This document shows, one piece after another, positions 27,187 to 35,613 of a stretch of 64,000 nt of DNA. Numbering within the stretch: the first letter of the stretch is position 1; each line of letters starts with the position of its first letter. The notes under the pieces are model-generated. The model had not been told where the DNA came from. It saw only the letters and a program-made list of their open reading frames with translations, and ran no database searches. The position numbers were made by a program, and so were the translations under genes. This DNA comes from Marinospirillum sp035271045 (lineage in GTDB: Bacteria > Pseudomonadota > Gammaproteobacteria > Pseudomonadales > Halomonadaceae), in assembly GCF_035271045.1 (NCBI RefSeq), contig NZ_DATESC010000028.1, positions 1 through 64,000 of the forward strand, read 5' to 3'.

Positions 27187-27735
27187 TTAAAGGCATTGGT
27201 TGGCTAATTCCGTTATTAATTTTAAATTAGTCGCTCTGCCTGTGCCATCATTCACCCTTAGGCTGCCTGCTGAAGACAACGTGATGCCTTTGGGTTTAAC
27301 GTGTTTAAAGCCCGTGCAGGGTAAAAAAGTACCCGTTGAACCTCGGTTAGGTAGTGGGCGAATAAGCAACTCAGGTGCTGGCCAAATCAGTATAAAACCT
27401 GCACCGCTTGAGAAATGTACTAACTGCCGATCTTTTTTAGTCAGCACTAAAATATTATCATTGGTGGCTGTTTCTGTGCTGCAATCTTGACCGTTGGTGC
27501 TGTAACACAAGATAAGCCCCCTATCTTCCACTTTTATTGCAGTTGCAGATGTTGCATTTACGTTTGCCATTAAACGCGCATGACTTAATACGGCCTGCAG
27601 CCTTGCTAGCGCTAACATTTGGCTTTGCTGTTCAAGTATACGTTGGTAAGAAGGCACAGCAATGCCCATTAAAAAGCTAGCAATGGCAAGGGTGGCTAAT
27701 ACCTCTATTAAATTAAAACCGCGCTGTCCAGCCAT
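27187..27735 (-). CDS. fimT: Type IV minor pilin, GspH/FimT family
   Basis: A 182-residue pseudopilin with a short type III leader, MAGQRG, cleaved before FNLIEVLATLAIASFLMGIA; the glutamate at mature position 5 is present. A GspH/FimT-like C-terminal beta domain follows, with two likely cysteine pairs (CYSTNGQDC and the C-terminal pair). It is expected in the inner membrane as part of the pilus-tip or priming complex. It is last in a four-gene pilin operon, two bases after the pilX-like stop. Confidence 0.82.
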   Translation of the reverse strand: MAGQRGFNLIEVLATLAIASFLMGIAVPSYQRILEQQSQMLALARLQAVLSHARLMANVNATSATAIKVEDRGLILCYSTNGQDCSTETATNDNILVLTKKDRQLVHFSSGAGFILIWPAPELLIRPLPNRGSTGTFLPCTGFKHVKPKGITLSSAGSLRVNDGTGRATNLKLITELANQCL

Positions 27736-27736
27736 T

Positions 27737-27958
27737 TTAATGACAGCCTAAAGGCAGTGGGCAAGCAGGGCAAAAGCTTGCTTCTAATTTAGGTTCAAAT
27801 TGTTCAATCATATTTATGCAATTTTTATAAAGCTGTAATTTATGCATTAATACTGTTTGATGCAACTCGTTACTTCCGGTTGCTATAATTAACAAGCTAA
27901 TTAATGTTAATATTAGTATAGGTGCTAATATAAATCCTTGGTTGTGTTTTCTATGCAT
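27737..27958 (-). CDS. Very short PilX/GspK-like minor pilin
   Basis: A 73-residue protein: leader MHRKHNQG then FILAPILILTLISLLIIATGS, a hydrophobic helix without the usual glutamate at mature position 5, as in PilX and GspK proteins. Only about 40 residues follow the helix, ending CPACPLPLGCH, so the usual globular domain is missing. Its start overlaps pilW by 34 bases and it lies tightly within the operon, which argues for a real gene. Whether it is naturally short or a decayed pilX cannot be told from sequence alone. Confidence 0.6.
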   Translation of the reverse strand: MHRKHNQGFILAPILILTLISLLIIATGSNELHQTVLMHKLQLYKNCINMIEQFEPKLEASFCPACPLPLGCH

Positions 27959-28737
27959 TCTACACCTTTCAAATTGACAATGGCTGTAACTAGCTGTCGA
28001 TAAATGCCATCTTTAGGTAGATTAATTATTTCATCCCATAGTGTGAAATAATTAGGATTTTGTTTTTTAACAGGGTTGTTAGTACCTATAATAAATGCGA
28101 ACTGAACTTTTTTAATTAAACTATAGTCTAGGATTTCATTGCTTTTTATCCATTTGCTTTCTTGTTCATAAAAATAACGAAAACGGATTAACTCAATTTG
28201 GCTGACTAGCGTATCAGAACGTGAGGTATCACTACTTAATATGGGGTTATTTAGTGGATCTAATTCGATTGTTTTATCTGTCGCGTTGGTTATTGTACCT
28301 TTACTTGCTATTTCATAATATTTATAAGACAAACCGTAAGCATATTCTTTTTTATCAATGTGTAATATGATATATTTGTTGTCACAGTTATTATTTTCTT
28401 TTACTCTTGTAGTATATAGTAATAGCCAGTCAGAATTTTTAAACTGATTAAATTTTATTTCGTTGTTTAGATTATTAGCTGTTAACAAATTAGATTCTGA
28501 TGTTTTTACTAGGCGGCTATTGATTGCCTCGCCGCTTAATAAAATACTCTTAGCTTCTGAAATTTCTTTTTTTAAAACTAGCTCAGCTAACATAGCATTT
28601 TCAGCAAGGCGCAACAGTTCTGATTGATCGGCTTGCGTATTAATTAAATTAATAATTACTTGACTAGCTGCTAGCAGTAGTAGACCACCAAACAAGCTAA
28701 CCATTAGCATTTCAAGTAGTGTAAAACCTTTTTGCAT
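27925..28737 (-). CDS. pilW: Type IV minor pilin, PilW-like
   Basis: A 270-residue prepilin: leader MQKG cleaved before FTLLEMLMVSLFGGLLLLAAS, with Glu5 present, then a polar domain with few cysteines (NNCDNKYI and VECIEN). Size and position between pilV-like and pilX-like genes fit PilW (Tfp assembly; type II secretion GspJ-like). It has strong AAGGAG upstream of ATG. The local DNA is more AT-rich than the flanking genes. Confidence 0.75.
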   Translation of the reverse strand: MQKGFTLLEMLMVSLFGGLLLLAASQVIINLINTQADQSELLRLAENAMLAELVLKKEISEAKSILLSGEAINSRLVKTSESNLLTANNLNNEIKFNQFKNSDWLLLYTTRVKENNNCDNKYIILHIDKKEYAYGLSYKYYEIASKGTITNATDKTIELDPLNNPILSSDTSRSDTLVSQIELIRFRYFYEQESKWIKSNEILDYSLIKKVQFAFIIGTNNPVKKQNPNYFTLWDEIINLPKDGIYRQLVTAIVNLKGVECIENTTKDLY

Positions 28738-28767
28738 GGTGTGTTCTCCTTGTTAACACTCTCCTTG

Positions 28768-29079
28768 TTAAGAAAAAGGCCGTTGTATCTGGCGTAAGCC
28801 GCTGGGTGATTGCCATTTAATTAATAAAAATGTGCTGCTGGTGCTACAGCTAAAATTTGGTAAGGCTAGATTGTTAGGGCATTGTGGATGGTTAATGCTT
28901 TGCAGGGTGCTTTTCAAAATCAGTTCTTCTAGTGTTCTTGCTGCCAGCGCTTCTTGCTGTATCGTTAAATGAATCCGTGTGCTGACCATTAAGTATTGCG
29001 TAACACCTATCACCATTAAAGCGGTTAACAATAAGCTTAGCAGTAGCTCTAAAAGCGTAAAACCGTTAGCGTAAGGCAT
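28768..29079 (-). CDS. pilV: Short type IV minor pilin, PilV-like
   Basis: A 103-residue prepilin: leader MPYANG before FTLLELLLSLLLTALMVIGV with Glu5 present. The C-terminal part is short, with one cysteine pair (CPNNLALPNFSC). It is first in the operon, with GGAG before the ATG. PilV proteins are usually longer, so this is either a reduced PilV or a GspI-like pilin. pilE-type and pilY1 genes, often present in such clusters, are absent from the window. Confidence 0.65.
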   Translation of the reverse strand: MPYANGFTLLELLLSLLLTALMVIGVTQYLMVSTRIHLTIQQEALAARTLEELILKSTLQSINHPQCPNNLALPNFSCSTSSTFLLIKWQSPSGLRQIQRPFS

Positions 29080-29249
29080 GAACTAGACTCCATGTTCAGG
29101 GGTATTTTTAGCCTAGTTACTTGCTAAGAAAGGACAAGGTGCATTTGCTGCTTTATTGATCTAAGTTGAAGTTTTGGCTTAACAGTAACGTCCTTTTGCC
29201 CCATTGCAACATTGGCGGTAATATAAGCGATTTAATACAAGGGAATGCA

Positions 29250-30137
29250 ATGACCATGTTAGCAAATCAAATTCTTCTGCCTTTATGCTTGGCCTTAATT
29301 ATGTTGGTGATGGGTACAGGGCTTAGTCTACAAAGTTTTTTACCCGTGCTGCACAAGCCTAAAGCTGTTTTATTAGGCATTGTTGCCCAGCTAGTATTAT
29401 TACCGATGATTGTGTGGGTGCTTATTTTAGCCTTGCACCTGCCACCTGTTATTGCCGCTGGTTTGGTGTTAATAGCCTGCGCCCCTGGCGGTGCAACGTC
29501 TAATTTGTTCAGTAAGCTGGCCGATGGTGATTTACCGCTGTCGATTGCTTTAACCGCTGTAATTAGCTTGCTTTCACCGCTTTGGATGCCTTGGGCAGCA
29601 CAAACCCAGTTGGGCTGGTTGGGCTATGACGTTGCATTTAAGCTGTCTTATGTACAAGTGGTGTTACAGCTTCTTTTGGTAACGGCTTTGCCTTTAGTTT
29701 TGGGTATGGGGCTGCGTAAACTTTACCCTAGCTGGGTGCAAACCAATGAACAACGCCTAAAGCAAGTATCCATTGGGTTGTTAATGCTAATGATATTGGT
29801 ACTTATTGTGGTGAACGCCCATGTCTTGCCTTCTGTGTTTGGGCTAAGTGCGTTAATGGTTGTACTCTTGGCAACGCTGGCACTGGCTTTGGGTTATGGG
29901 TTGGCAAGGTTGGTTGGTTTAAGCCAAGCGCAATCACGCACTTTAAGCTTTGAAACTGGCGTACAAAATGCGGGCATGGCAATTATGATTGCCTTTAGCT
30001 TTTTACAAGCGCCAGAGTTGGGCATGGTGGCTTTGCTTTATGGCATTTTAATGAACATTCCCGCGTTTATTACGCTTTGGGCATTTAAGCGTGGCTCGCT
30101 CAGCTTGAAAAATAAGCAACAGCGTTCTTGTTCTTAA
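29250..30137 (+). CDS. Bile acid:sodium symporter (BASS) family transporter
   Basis: A 295-residue inner-membrane protein with about nine or ten hydrophobic helices. The BASS signatures are LVLIACAPGGATSNLFSKLA in the first half and FETGVQNAGMAIMIA in the second, where sodium ions bind. Bacterial members carry varied organic anions such as pantoate, so the substrate is unknown. I start at ATG 29250; the frame continues 28 codons upstream but those residues are not membrane-like or conserved. It is the only plus-strand gene between murJ and the pilins and converges with murJ with four bases between stops. Confidence 0.88.
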   Translation: MTMLANQILLPLCLALIMLVMGTGLSLQSFLPVLHKPKAVLLGIVAQLVLLPMIVWVLILALHLPPVIAAGLVLIACAPGGATSNLFSKLADGDLPLSIALTAVISLLSPLWMPWAAQTQLGWLGYDVAFKLSYVQVVLQLLLVTALPLVLGMGLRKLYPSWVQTNEQRLKQVSIGLLMLMILVLIVVNAHVLPSVFGLSALMVVLLATLALALGYGLARLVGLSQAQSRTLSFETGVQNAGMAIMIAFSFLQAPELGMVALLYGILMNIPAFITLWAFKRGSLSLKNKQQRSCS

Positions 30138-30141
30138 TTTC

Positions 30142-31695
30142 CTATTCTTGATGTTTTAAATGCCCTAGGCGTATACCTGCTACAACTAATACGCCTAGGT
30201 AAATGCCTGCACCTGCCACGACAGCCACGCCTAAACGTATAATGCGTTCAGTGATCGACCATTCCAGCCAAGTGGCAGCGTTGGGCGATACCCAAAGCAG
30301 CACTAGCACCATTGCTGCTAAAGCCGCTGTTAGCTGTAAACTATAACGCCCCCAGCCTGCTGACCAACGCAAAACCCCTTCTTTTTTAAGCCCTTGTGCC
30401 AACCAACCGGCATTTAAAAAAGCCGAAGCGGCGGTTGCCAAGGCCAAACCTACGTGGGCTAAAGGCACGATTAAAATTAAGTTAAATACCATATTGGCAA
30501 GCATGGCTTTAATACCAATTTTTACTGGGGTGCGGGTATTTTGACGGGCAAAATAACCTGGCGCTAACACTTTAATCAGCATAAAAGCCAACAAGCCCAA
30601 GGCGTAAGCTTGCAAAGCGCGGGCCGACATAACGATATCGTTCGCCGTCATAGCGCCGTATTGAAAGAGCGTAATGAGTAAAGGTTCAGCAAGAATAATT
30701 AATGCTAAGGCAGCTGGCAGACCAATTAATAGCACCATACGAATTGACCAATCTAATAATTTAGCAAATTTATCGGTATCGGTGCTGGCGTGTTGGCGTG
30801 AAAGGGAAGGCAAAATAACAGTGGCTATGGCAATGCCAAAAACGCCCAGCGGTAATTCAACAAGGCGGTCGGCATAATATAACCAGCCCACGCTGCCATC
30901 GTCTAAAAAAGACGCTAAAACGGTATCTAATAACAGATTGATTTGGCTGACCGAAACCCCAAACAAAGCCGGTGCCATTAACTTCAAAATGCGCCTAACG
31001 CCTTCATTTTTCCAATGCGGGCGAGGAATGGGAAATAAGCCAATTTGGGCTAAAAAAGGTAATTGAAAAGCTAGCTGCACCATGCCAGCAATTAACACAC
31101 CCCAAGCCAAGGCTTCAGCAGCAGAGCCAACTAAAGGCGTTAAGAATAAAGCGCAGCCAATTAAGCTTAAATTCAAAAATACGGGAGTAATGGCTGGAAT
31201 GGCAAAGCGCCCCCAAGTATTTAAAATACTGCCAGAAAAAGCCGTTAAAGAAATCAGCAGTAAATAGGGAAAGGTAATACGCAGCAAATCAGCGGTCATG
31301 GCTTGTTTTTCAGGGTCGCTGGCAAAGCCAGGTGCAAATACCCACACTAAAAGCGGTGCTGCCAACATGGCAACACTGGTTAAAGCAATTAAAGACAAAC
31401 CTAAGCAACCGGCTACTGAATCAATTAATAAACGCAGTTCTGCTTTGGTTTTTTTCTCAGCATATTCACTTAAAACCGGAATAAAGGCTTGGTTAAATGC
31501 ACCTTCAGCAAAGAGGCGGCGTAAAAAATTGGGTATTTTGAAGGCGATGAAAAAAGCATCGGCAGCACCACCTGCACCCACAAAAGAGGCAATAACTATA
31601 TCGCGCACTAAGCCTAAGATGCGTGATAAAAAAGTCATGGCACTAACAATAAGGCCAGAGCTTAATAAGCTGCGTTTTTTACGTTTTTTCATCAT
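30142..31695 (-). CDS. murJ: Lipid II flippase MurJ
   Basis: A 517-residue polytopic membrane protein of the MVF/MOP family with about 14 helices, flipping lipid II across the inner membrane for peptidoglycan synthesis. The N-terminus LVRDIVIASFVGAGGAADAF, then PNFLRRLFAEGAFNQAFIPV, is diagnostic; the arginines there line the transport cavity. It follows rpsT, with a terminator between, and would normally precede ribF directly. Confidence 0.96.
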   Translation of the reverse strand: MMKKRKKRSLLSSGLIVSAMTFLSRILGLVRDIVIASFVGAGGAADAFFIAFKIPNFLRRLFAEGAFNQAFIPVLSEYAEKKTKAELRLLIDSVAGCLGLSLIALTSVAMLAAPLLVWVFAPGFASDPEKQAMTADLLRITFPYLLLISLTAFSGSILNTWGRFAIPAITPVFLNLSLIGCALFLTPLVGSAAEALAWGVLIAGMVQLAFQLPFLAQIGLFPIPRPHWKNEGVRRILKLMAPALFGVSVSQINLLLDTVLASFLDDGSVGWLYYADRLVELPLGVFGIAIATVILPSLSRQHASTDTDKFAKLLDWSIRMVLLIGLPAALALIILAEPLLITLFQYGAMTANDIVMSARALQAYALGLLAFMLIKVLAPGYFARQNTRTPVKIGIKAMLANMVFNLILIVPLAHVGLALATAASAFLNAGWLAQGLKKEGVLRWSAGWGRYSLQLTAALAAMVLVLLWVSPNAATWLEWSITERIIRLGVAVVAGAGIYLGVLVVAGIRLGHLKHQE

Positions 31696-31724
31696 AATTT
31701 GGGCTTTATTTGGGCTTTATATGT

Positions 31725-31752
31725 AAAAAAACCGGCACTAGGCCGGTTTTTT
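31725..31752. terminator. Terminator of rpsT
   Basis: AAAACCGGC with GCCGGTTTT around an ACTAG loop, T-runs on both strands, between the rpsT stop and the murJ start. Confidence 0.85.
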
Positions 31753-31768
31753 ATTAGCAATTTAAAAC

Positions 31769-32038
31769 TTAGGCAGTTTTAAGTGCTTTAACACGAGCGT
31801 TCAAACGGCTCTTAGTACGAGCAGCCCAGTTCTTATTGAAAACACCCTTGTCAGCAATACGGTCAATAATGGGCTGAGCAGCATTAAATTCAGCCATCGC
31901 TTTTTCCCAATCACCCGTGTGAATTGCTTTGAATACACGCTTGATGCTGGTGCGAACCATAGAGCGTTGGCTGTTGTTGTGTAGGCGACGTTTTTCAGAT
32001 TGAATCGCACGTTTTTGGGCAGACTTAATATTGGCCAC
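31769..32038 (-). CDS. rpsT: 30S ribosomal protein S20
   Basis: An 89-residue basic helical protein: MANIKSAQKRAIQSEKRR at the N-terminus and KNWAARTKSRLNARVKAL at the C-terminus. It binds 16S rRNA. The start codon is GTG (32036-32038) with AAGGAG upstream. In E. coli the rpsT start is UUG and is linked to autoregulation, so the non-ATG start here may be functional. It has its own terminator before murJ. Confidence 0.97.
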   Translation of the reverse strand: MANIKSAQKRAIQSEKRRLHNNSQRSMVRTSIKRVFKAIHTGDWEKAMAEFNAAQPIIDRIADKGVFNKNWAARTKSRLNARVKALKTA

Positions 32039-32176
32039 GATAACTCCTTGGAGTCTTGCAATGATCGTAAAAGCTGGTTCTATCCAGCAAGAAATCCCTA
32101 AAAATAAGGGAAGAGAATTCTACCACACCGCTAGCCGGTAAAGGTAGTGGTTAAAAGTAGGTGCTTAGAAAAACGG

Positions 32177-32407
32177 TTAAAAACGAGAATTCATGTAAAG
32201 GTTTTCTACTTGCGTTCTTGCCCAAGGGGTACGGCGCAAAAACTTTAAAGTCGATTTAACCGAAGGCTCACTTTTAAAACAATTAATATTGATACGTTTT
32301 GCCAAGCCATCCCAACCATAATGTTGCTGTAATTGGGTAACTAGTTGCTCTAAGGTAATGCCATGCAACGGATTGTTGGGTTGTTCGTTAGATTGCTCAT
32401 TAGTCAT
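32177..32407 (-). CDS. VF530-family small DNA-binding protein
   Basis: A 76-residue protein: NNPLHGITLEQLVTQL, YGWDGLAKRININCF, then SVKSTLKFLRRTPWARTQVE and a short tail. This is the pattern of the VF530/DUF2132 family, a small fold proposed to bind DNA from structure. Its physiological role is unknown. Its ATG overlaps the proB stop by four bases (ATGA), so it is probably the last gene of the obgE-proB transcript. Confidence 0.88.
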   Translation of the reverse strand: MTNEQSNEQPNNPLHGITLEQLVTQLQQHYGWDGLAKRININCFKSEPSVKSTLKFLRRTPWARTQVENLYMNSRF

Positions 32408-33531
32408 TTAATAACCACTAAATTATCGCGGTGAATTAATTCAGCCGACTCGATATAACCCAAAATACGTTCAATTTGGCTGCTGGCTTGTCCGGCTAAT
32501 AAGCGTGCTTCGCTAGAAGAGTAGTTGATTAAACCCTTGGCGAGGCGTTGCTCATTTTCATCTACACAAGCGACTAATTCGCCACGATTAAATCGCCCAC
32601 GCACTTCTTTAACACCGACTGGCAAGAGGCTTTTACCCTGCTCTTGCACCGCTTTTGTTGCACCGGCATCCAGTACCAGCACACCCTTTTCTTGCAGATG
32701 CCCCGCCAACCAACGCTTACGCGCCGTAATGGGTTCGTCATCTGGCAGCAGCAGTGTACCCAGCGTTTCTCCGTCAAACAGACGAATTAATGCTTGCTCG
32801 GTACGCCCGCCTAAAATAACCGTTTTGGCACCTGAACGCGCCGCTAAACGCGCCGCACGCACTTTGGTAAACATACCGCCACGCCCTAGCGCACCGCCAT
32901 CACCGGCAACGGCTAATAACTCTGGGTCTTGAGCACGACCTTCGTGGATTAAATTGGCTTCAGGCTTGTCACGCGGATCGGCATCAAATAAACCCAGTTG
33001 GTCGGTTAACAGCACCAGCGTGTCAACTTCCAACAAATTAGTCACCAAAGCACCTAACGTGTCGTTATCACCAAAACGTATTTCGTCCGTGGCAACGGTA
33101 TCGTTTTCATTAATGATGGGTACAACACCTAAATCAAGCAAAGTACGCAGGGCGCTACGTGCATTCAAATAGCGTTTACGGTTAGACAAATCATCATGGG
33201 TTAATAAAATTTGAGCGCTGTTAATGCCATGCTTTTTAAAAGCGGTTTCCCATGTTTGAATTAATCCCATTTGTCCAACTGCTGCGGCTGCTTGTAGTTC
33301 GTGAACACTTTTGGGACGTTGTTTCCAACCAAGGCGCACCATGCCTTCAGCAACCGAACCGGAGGTGACTAAAACCAGTTCGCGGCCTTGTGCTTTAAGC
33401 TTGGCCATTTGCGCGACCCAGCCTTCAATAGCCGCAACATCCAGCCCTTGGCCGTCGTTAGTTAATAAAGCACTACCGATTTTTACCAACACACGGCGGC
33501 TTTTAGTGAGCGATTGGCGTTCATTTTGCAT
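32404..33531 (-). CDS. proB: Glutamate 5-kinase
   Basis: A 375-residue enzyme for the first step of proline synthesis. The amino-acid-kinase domain begins RRVLVKIGSALLTNDGQG and contains VPIINENDTVATDEIRFGDND and DPRDKPEANLIHE. A C-terminal PUA domain (about 275-365) ends with RILGYIESAELIHRDNLVVI. Two in-frame ATGs are three codons apart; the second (33531) has AGG at a workable distance and is preferred. It follows obgE closely, as in other gammaproteobacteria. Confidence 0.95.
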   Translation of the reverse strand: MQNERQSLTKSRRVLVKIGSALLTNDGQGLDVAAIEGWVAQMAKLKAQGRELVLVTSGSVAEGMVRLGWKQRPKSVHELQAAAAVGQMGLIQTWETAFKKHGINSAQILLTHDDLSNRKRYLNARSALRTLLDLGVVPIINENDTVATDEIRFGDNDTLGALVTNLLEVDTLVLLTDQLGLFDADPRDKPEANLIHEGRAQDPELLAVAGDGGALGRGGMFTKVRAARLAARSGAKTVILGGRTEQALIRLFDGETLGTLLLPDDEPITARKRWLAGHLQEKGVLVLDAGATKAVQEQGKSLLPVGVKEVRGRFNRGELVACVDENEQRLAKGLINYSSSEARLLAGQASSQIERILGYIESAELIHRDNLVVIK

Positions 33532-33548
33532 GGTTATCATACCTAGAG

Positions 33549-34748
33549 CTATTGCACATACTCAAAAGCAACGTCGTAGTCATCGTCGTCGTAGTCATCA
33601 TCGTCGTCTTCTGCTTCCGCTTCTTTACGCTTATGACGGCGGTTTAACCAAGCTTCAACACGCGCAACGGCTTCATTTTCCATACGGCTGCGTATTTGCT
33701 GTTCAGCTTCGGCAGCATCAGGGTTTTCAGCTTCTAAAGCCCGTTGCTCTAATAGCCAGGTCATAATGGCCTGACTTAAACGCTCTGTGCCTTGGTTGCT
33801 AATGGCACTAATGCGAAACACTGGGCCTTGCCAGTTCAGTTCACTAATAATTTTTTCACAAGCAGCGTCAGCATCTTCATCTAGCATTAAGTCGAGCTTA
33901 TTAAGCACTAACCAACGTGGGCGTTCGGCTAGGGTTTCACTGTAGCTAGCTAATTCTTTAGCAATAACACGCACCGATTCAACGGGGTCTGATTGGTCAA
34001 CAGGCTCAATATCAACCACGTGCAGCAGTAAACGGCAGCGCGTTAAATGACGTAAAAACTTAAAGCCTAAACCTGTGCCTTCTGAAGCACCCTCAATTAA
34101 ACCGGGGATGTCTGCCATTACAAAATGCTGGTGAAAGCCGACTTTTACAACGCCCAAATTAGGCACTAGCGTAGTGAAAGGGTAATCAGCGACTTTAGGT
34201 TTAGCAGCAGAAACAGAGCGAATGAGCGTTGATTTACCCGCATTAGGCAAACCAAGCAAGCCAACGTCTGCCATTACCTTCATTTCTAGGTTTAGGTTGC
34301 GTTCTTCGCCTTCGGTACCTTTGGTGGTTTGGCGGGGCGCACGGTTAGTGGAAGACTTAAAATGAATGTTGCCTAGTCCACGATGGCCGCCCTGCGCGAC
34401 TAATAATAGTTGTCCATTTTCAGTAATGTCGCCAATCACTTCTAAGGTGTCTTCATCAACAATACTAGTGCCAACAGGAACCTTAACGTAAAGGTCTTCG
34501 CCTGCTTTACCTGCACACTGACCGCCACGACCTGATTCGCCACTTTGGGCACGGTAGTGTTTTTGAAAGCGGAAGTCGATAAGGGTATTTAGGCTGTCAT
34601 CGCCAATAAGGTAAACACTGCCTGCATGACCGCCATCGCCACCGTCGGGGCCGCCCCTAGGCACGTATTTTTCACGGCGAAAACTCATACAGCCATTACC
34701 GCCTTTACCAGCGATTACGGTAATTCTTGCTTCATCTAAAAATTGCAT
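33549..34748 (-). CDS. obgE: GTPase Obg/CgtA
   Basis: A 399-residue ribosome-associated GTPase. The glycine-rich Obg domain (MQFLDEARITVIAGKGGNGC onward) covers about 1-158. The G domain has GLPNAGKSTLI (G1), DIPGLIEGASEGTG (G3) and NKLDLM (G4). The C-terminal tail has a long acidic stretch of aspartates, encoded by GTC/ATC-type triplet repeats near 33580-33605. It acts in 50S maturation and stress signalling. A strong GAGGTGAT ribosome site precedes the ATG. A terminator separates it from rpmA. Confidence 0.97.
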   Translation of the reverse strand: MQFLDEARITVIAGKGGNGCMSFRREKYVPRGGPDGGDGGHAGSVYLIGDDSLNTLIDFRFQKHYRAQSGESGRGGQCAGKAGEDLYVKVPVGTSIVDEDTLEVIGDITENGQLLLVAQGGHRGLGNIHFKSSTNRAPRQTTKGTEGEERNLNLEMKVMADVGLLGLPNAGKSTLIRSVSAAKPKVADYPFTTLVPNLGVVKVGFHQHFVMADIPGLIEGASEGTGLGFKFLRHLTRCRLLLHVVDIEPVDQSDPVESVRVIAKELASYSETLAERPRWLVLNKLDLMLDEDADAACEKIISELNWQGPVFRISAISNQGTERLSQAIMTWLLEQRALEAENPDAAEAEQQIRSRMENEAVARVEAWLNRRHKRKEAEAEDDDDDYDDDDYDVAFEYVQ

Positions 34749-34780
34749 CTGGTATCACCTCTGGGGTCAGAGGGCCCCAT

Positions 34781-34812
34781 ATAAAAAGGCTCCACCGGTT
34801 GGTAGAGCCTTG
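34781..34812 (-). terminator. Terminator of rplU-rpmA
   Basis: On the minus strand AAGGCTC (34811-34805) pairs with GAGCCTT (34792-34786), followed by five T. It lies between rpmA and obgE. Confidence 0.82.
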
Positions 34813-34822
34813 TTTTAGCTAT

Positions 34823-34867
34823 AAGTTTAATTGTACTAAGTTTAATTGTACCAAGTTTAATTTTACT
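34823..34867. repeat. Three tandem 15-base repeats downstream of rpmA
   Basis: AAGTTTAATTGTACT, AAGTTTAATTGTACC and AAGTTTAATTTTACT follow one another exactly in register in the 80-base space between the rpmA stop and its terminator. They do not look like a binding site or coding sequence. Confidence 0.9.
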
Positions 34868-34894
34868 TACGGCTTATTACTTGCTTGAAGCAAA

Positions 34895-35152
34895 TTAAGC
34901 AGGCACTACGCTTACATAGCGACGGCTTTTAGGGCCTTTTACTTCAAATTTAAGAACGCCTTCGGCTTTGGCAAATAAAGTGTGATCTTTGCCCATACCT
35001 ACATTTACGCCAGCGTGAAACTTAGTGCCGCGCTGACGAATGATGATATTACCGCCTTGAACTGCTTGGCCGCCAAACAGCTTAACGCCAAGGCGTTTGC
35101 TTTCGGAATCGCGACCGTTACGAGTACTACCACCCGCTTTTTTCGTTGCCAT
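34895..35152 (-). CDS. rpmA: 50S ribosomal protein L27
   Basis: An 85-residue basic protein: MATKKAGGSTRNGRDSESKR, then LGVKLFGGQAVQGGNIIIRQ and a C-terminal VKGPKSRRYVSVVPA. The N-terminal tail reaches the peptidyl-transferase centre in the mature ribosome. It has no Firmicutes-type N-terminal extension. It follows rplU by 33 bases in the standard rplU-rpmA pair. Confidence 0.97.
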   Translation of the reverse strand: MATKKAGGSTRNGRDSESKRLGVKLFGGQAVQGGNIIIRQRGTKFHAGVNVGMGKDHTLFAKAEGVLKFEVKGPKSRRYVSVVPA

Positions 35153-35185
35153 GATGCTTTACCTCAAATTCTTGGTGAAAGAAAA

Positions 35186-35497
35186 TTAACCAGAAATGCC
35201 AGTAATCTTAATTTCAGTGTACCACTGACGGTGACCTTGACGCTTCATGTGGTGCTTACGACGACGGAACTTGATAATCGTAACCTTGTCACGACGACCG
35301 TGGTCAATCACTTCAGCGGTTACTTTTGCGCCAGCAACAAAAGGTGCGCCAACGCTGATTTTTTCGCCATCAGAAGTCAATAAAACTTCGTCAAAATTAA
35401 TCGTTTCACCAGTCGCTATTTCTAGCTTTTCTAGTTTAAGCGTTTGACCTTCTTTAACGCGGTACTGTTTACCACCCGATTTAATAACTGCGTACAT
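35186..35497 (-). CDS. rplU: 50S ribosomal protein L21
   Basis: A 103-residue 23S rRNA-binding protein: MYAVIKSGGKQYRVKEGQTL through FRRRKHHMKRQGHRQWYTEIKI. I start at ATG 35495-35497, with GGAGAG just upstream; a start four codons earlier would overlap that ribosome site. It is first in rplU-rpmA with a clear sigma-70 promoter about 115 bases upstream. Confidence 0.97.
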   Translation of the reverse strand: MYAVIKSGGKQYRVKEGQTLKLEKLEIATGETINFDEVLLTSDGEKISVGAPFVAGAKVTAEVIDHGRRDKVTIIKFRRRKHHMKRQGHRQWYTEIKITGISG

Positions 35498-35607
35498 ACT
35501 GCTCTCCACTTGCTTAACTTCTTCTGGATCAGAAAGGCTGCTAATACCTGTTGATGAAGGGAAACACTTTGGTAACCCTCGTGCAGGGAGCCGTCCAGAC
35601 GAAAGGA
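35498..35607 (-). promoter_or_regulatory. Long 5' leader of rplU-rpmA
   Basis: From the predicted start point to the rplU ATG there are about 110 untranslated bases with internal complementarity, including a GGACG/CGTCC pair (35592-35596 with 35605-35609, right at the predicted transcript start) and GGGTTACC opposite GGGAAACAC. Ribosomal protein leaders of this length often bind their own protein; for this one that is inference only. Confidence 0.4.
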
Positions 35608-35613
35608 CGCGTG

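Noticed and set aside
29166..29249. 28-codon N-terminal extension of the BASS symporter
   Set aside because: The extra residues are polar and not family-like; ATG 29250 gives the usual first helix.
33311..33766. 151-codon plus-strand frame across the proB start and obgE end
   Set aside because: Overlaps two certain genes on the opposite strand; low-complexity HHRRR stretch arises from the aspartate codons of the ObgE tail.
35247..35447. Plus-strand frames over rplU
   Set aside because: Antisense to a ribosomal protein gene; no independent support.
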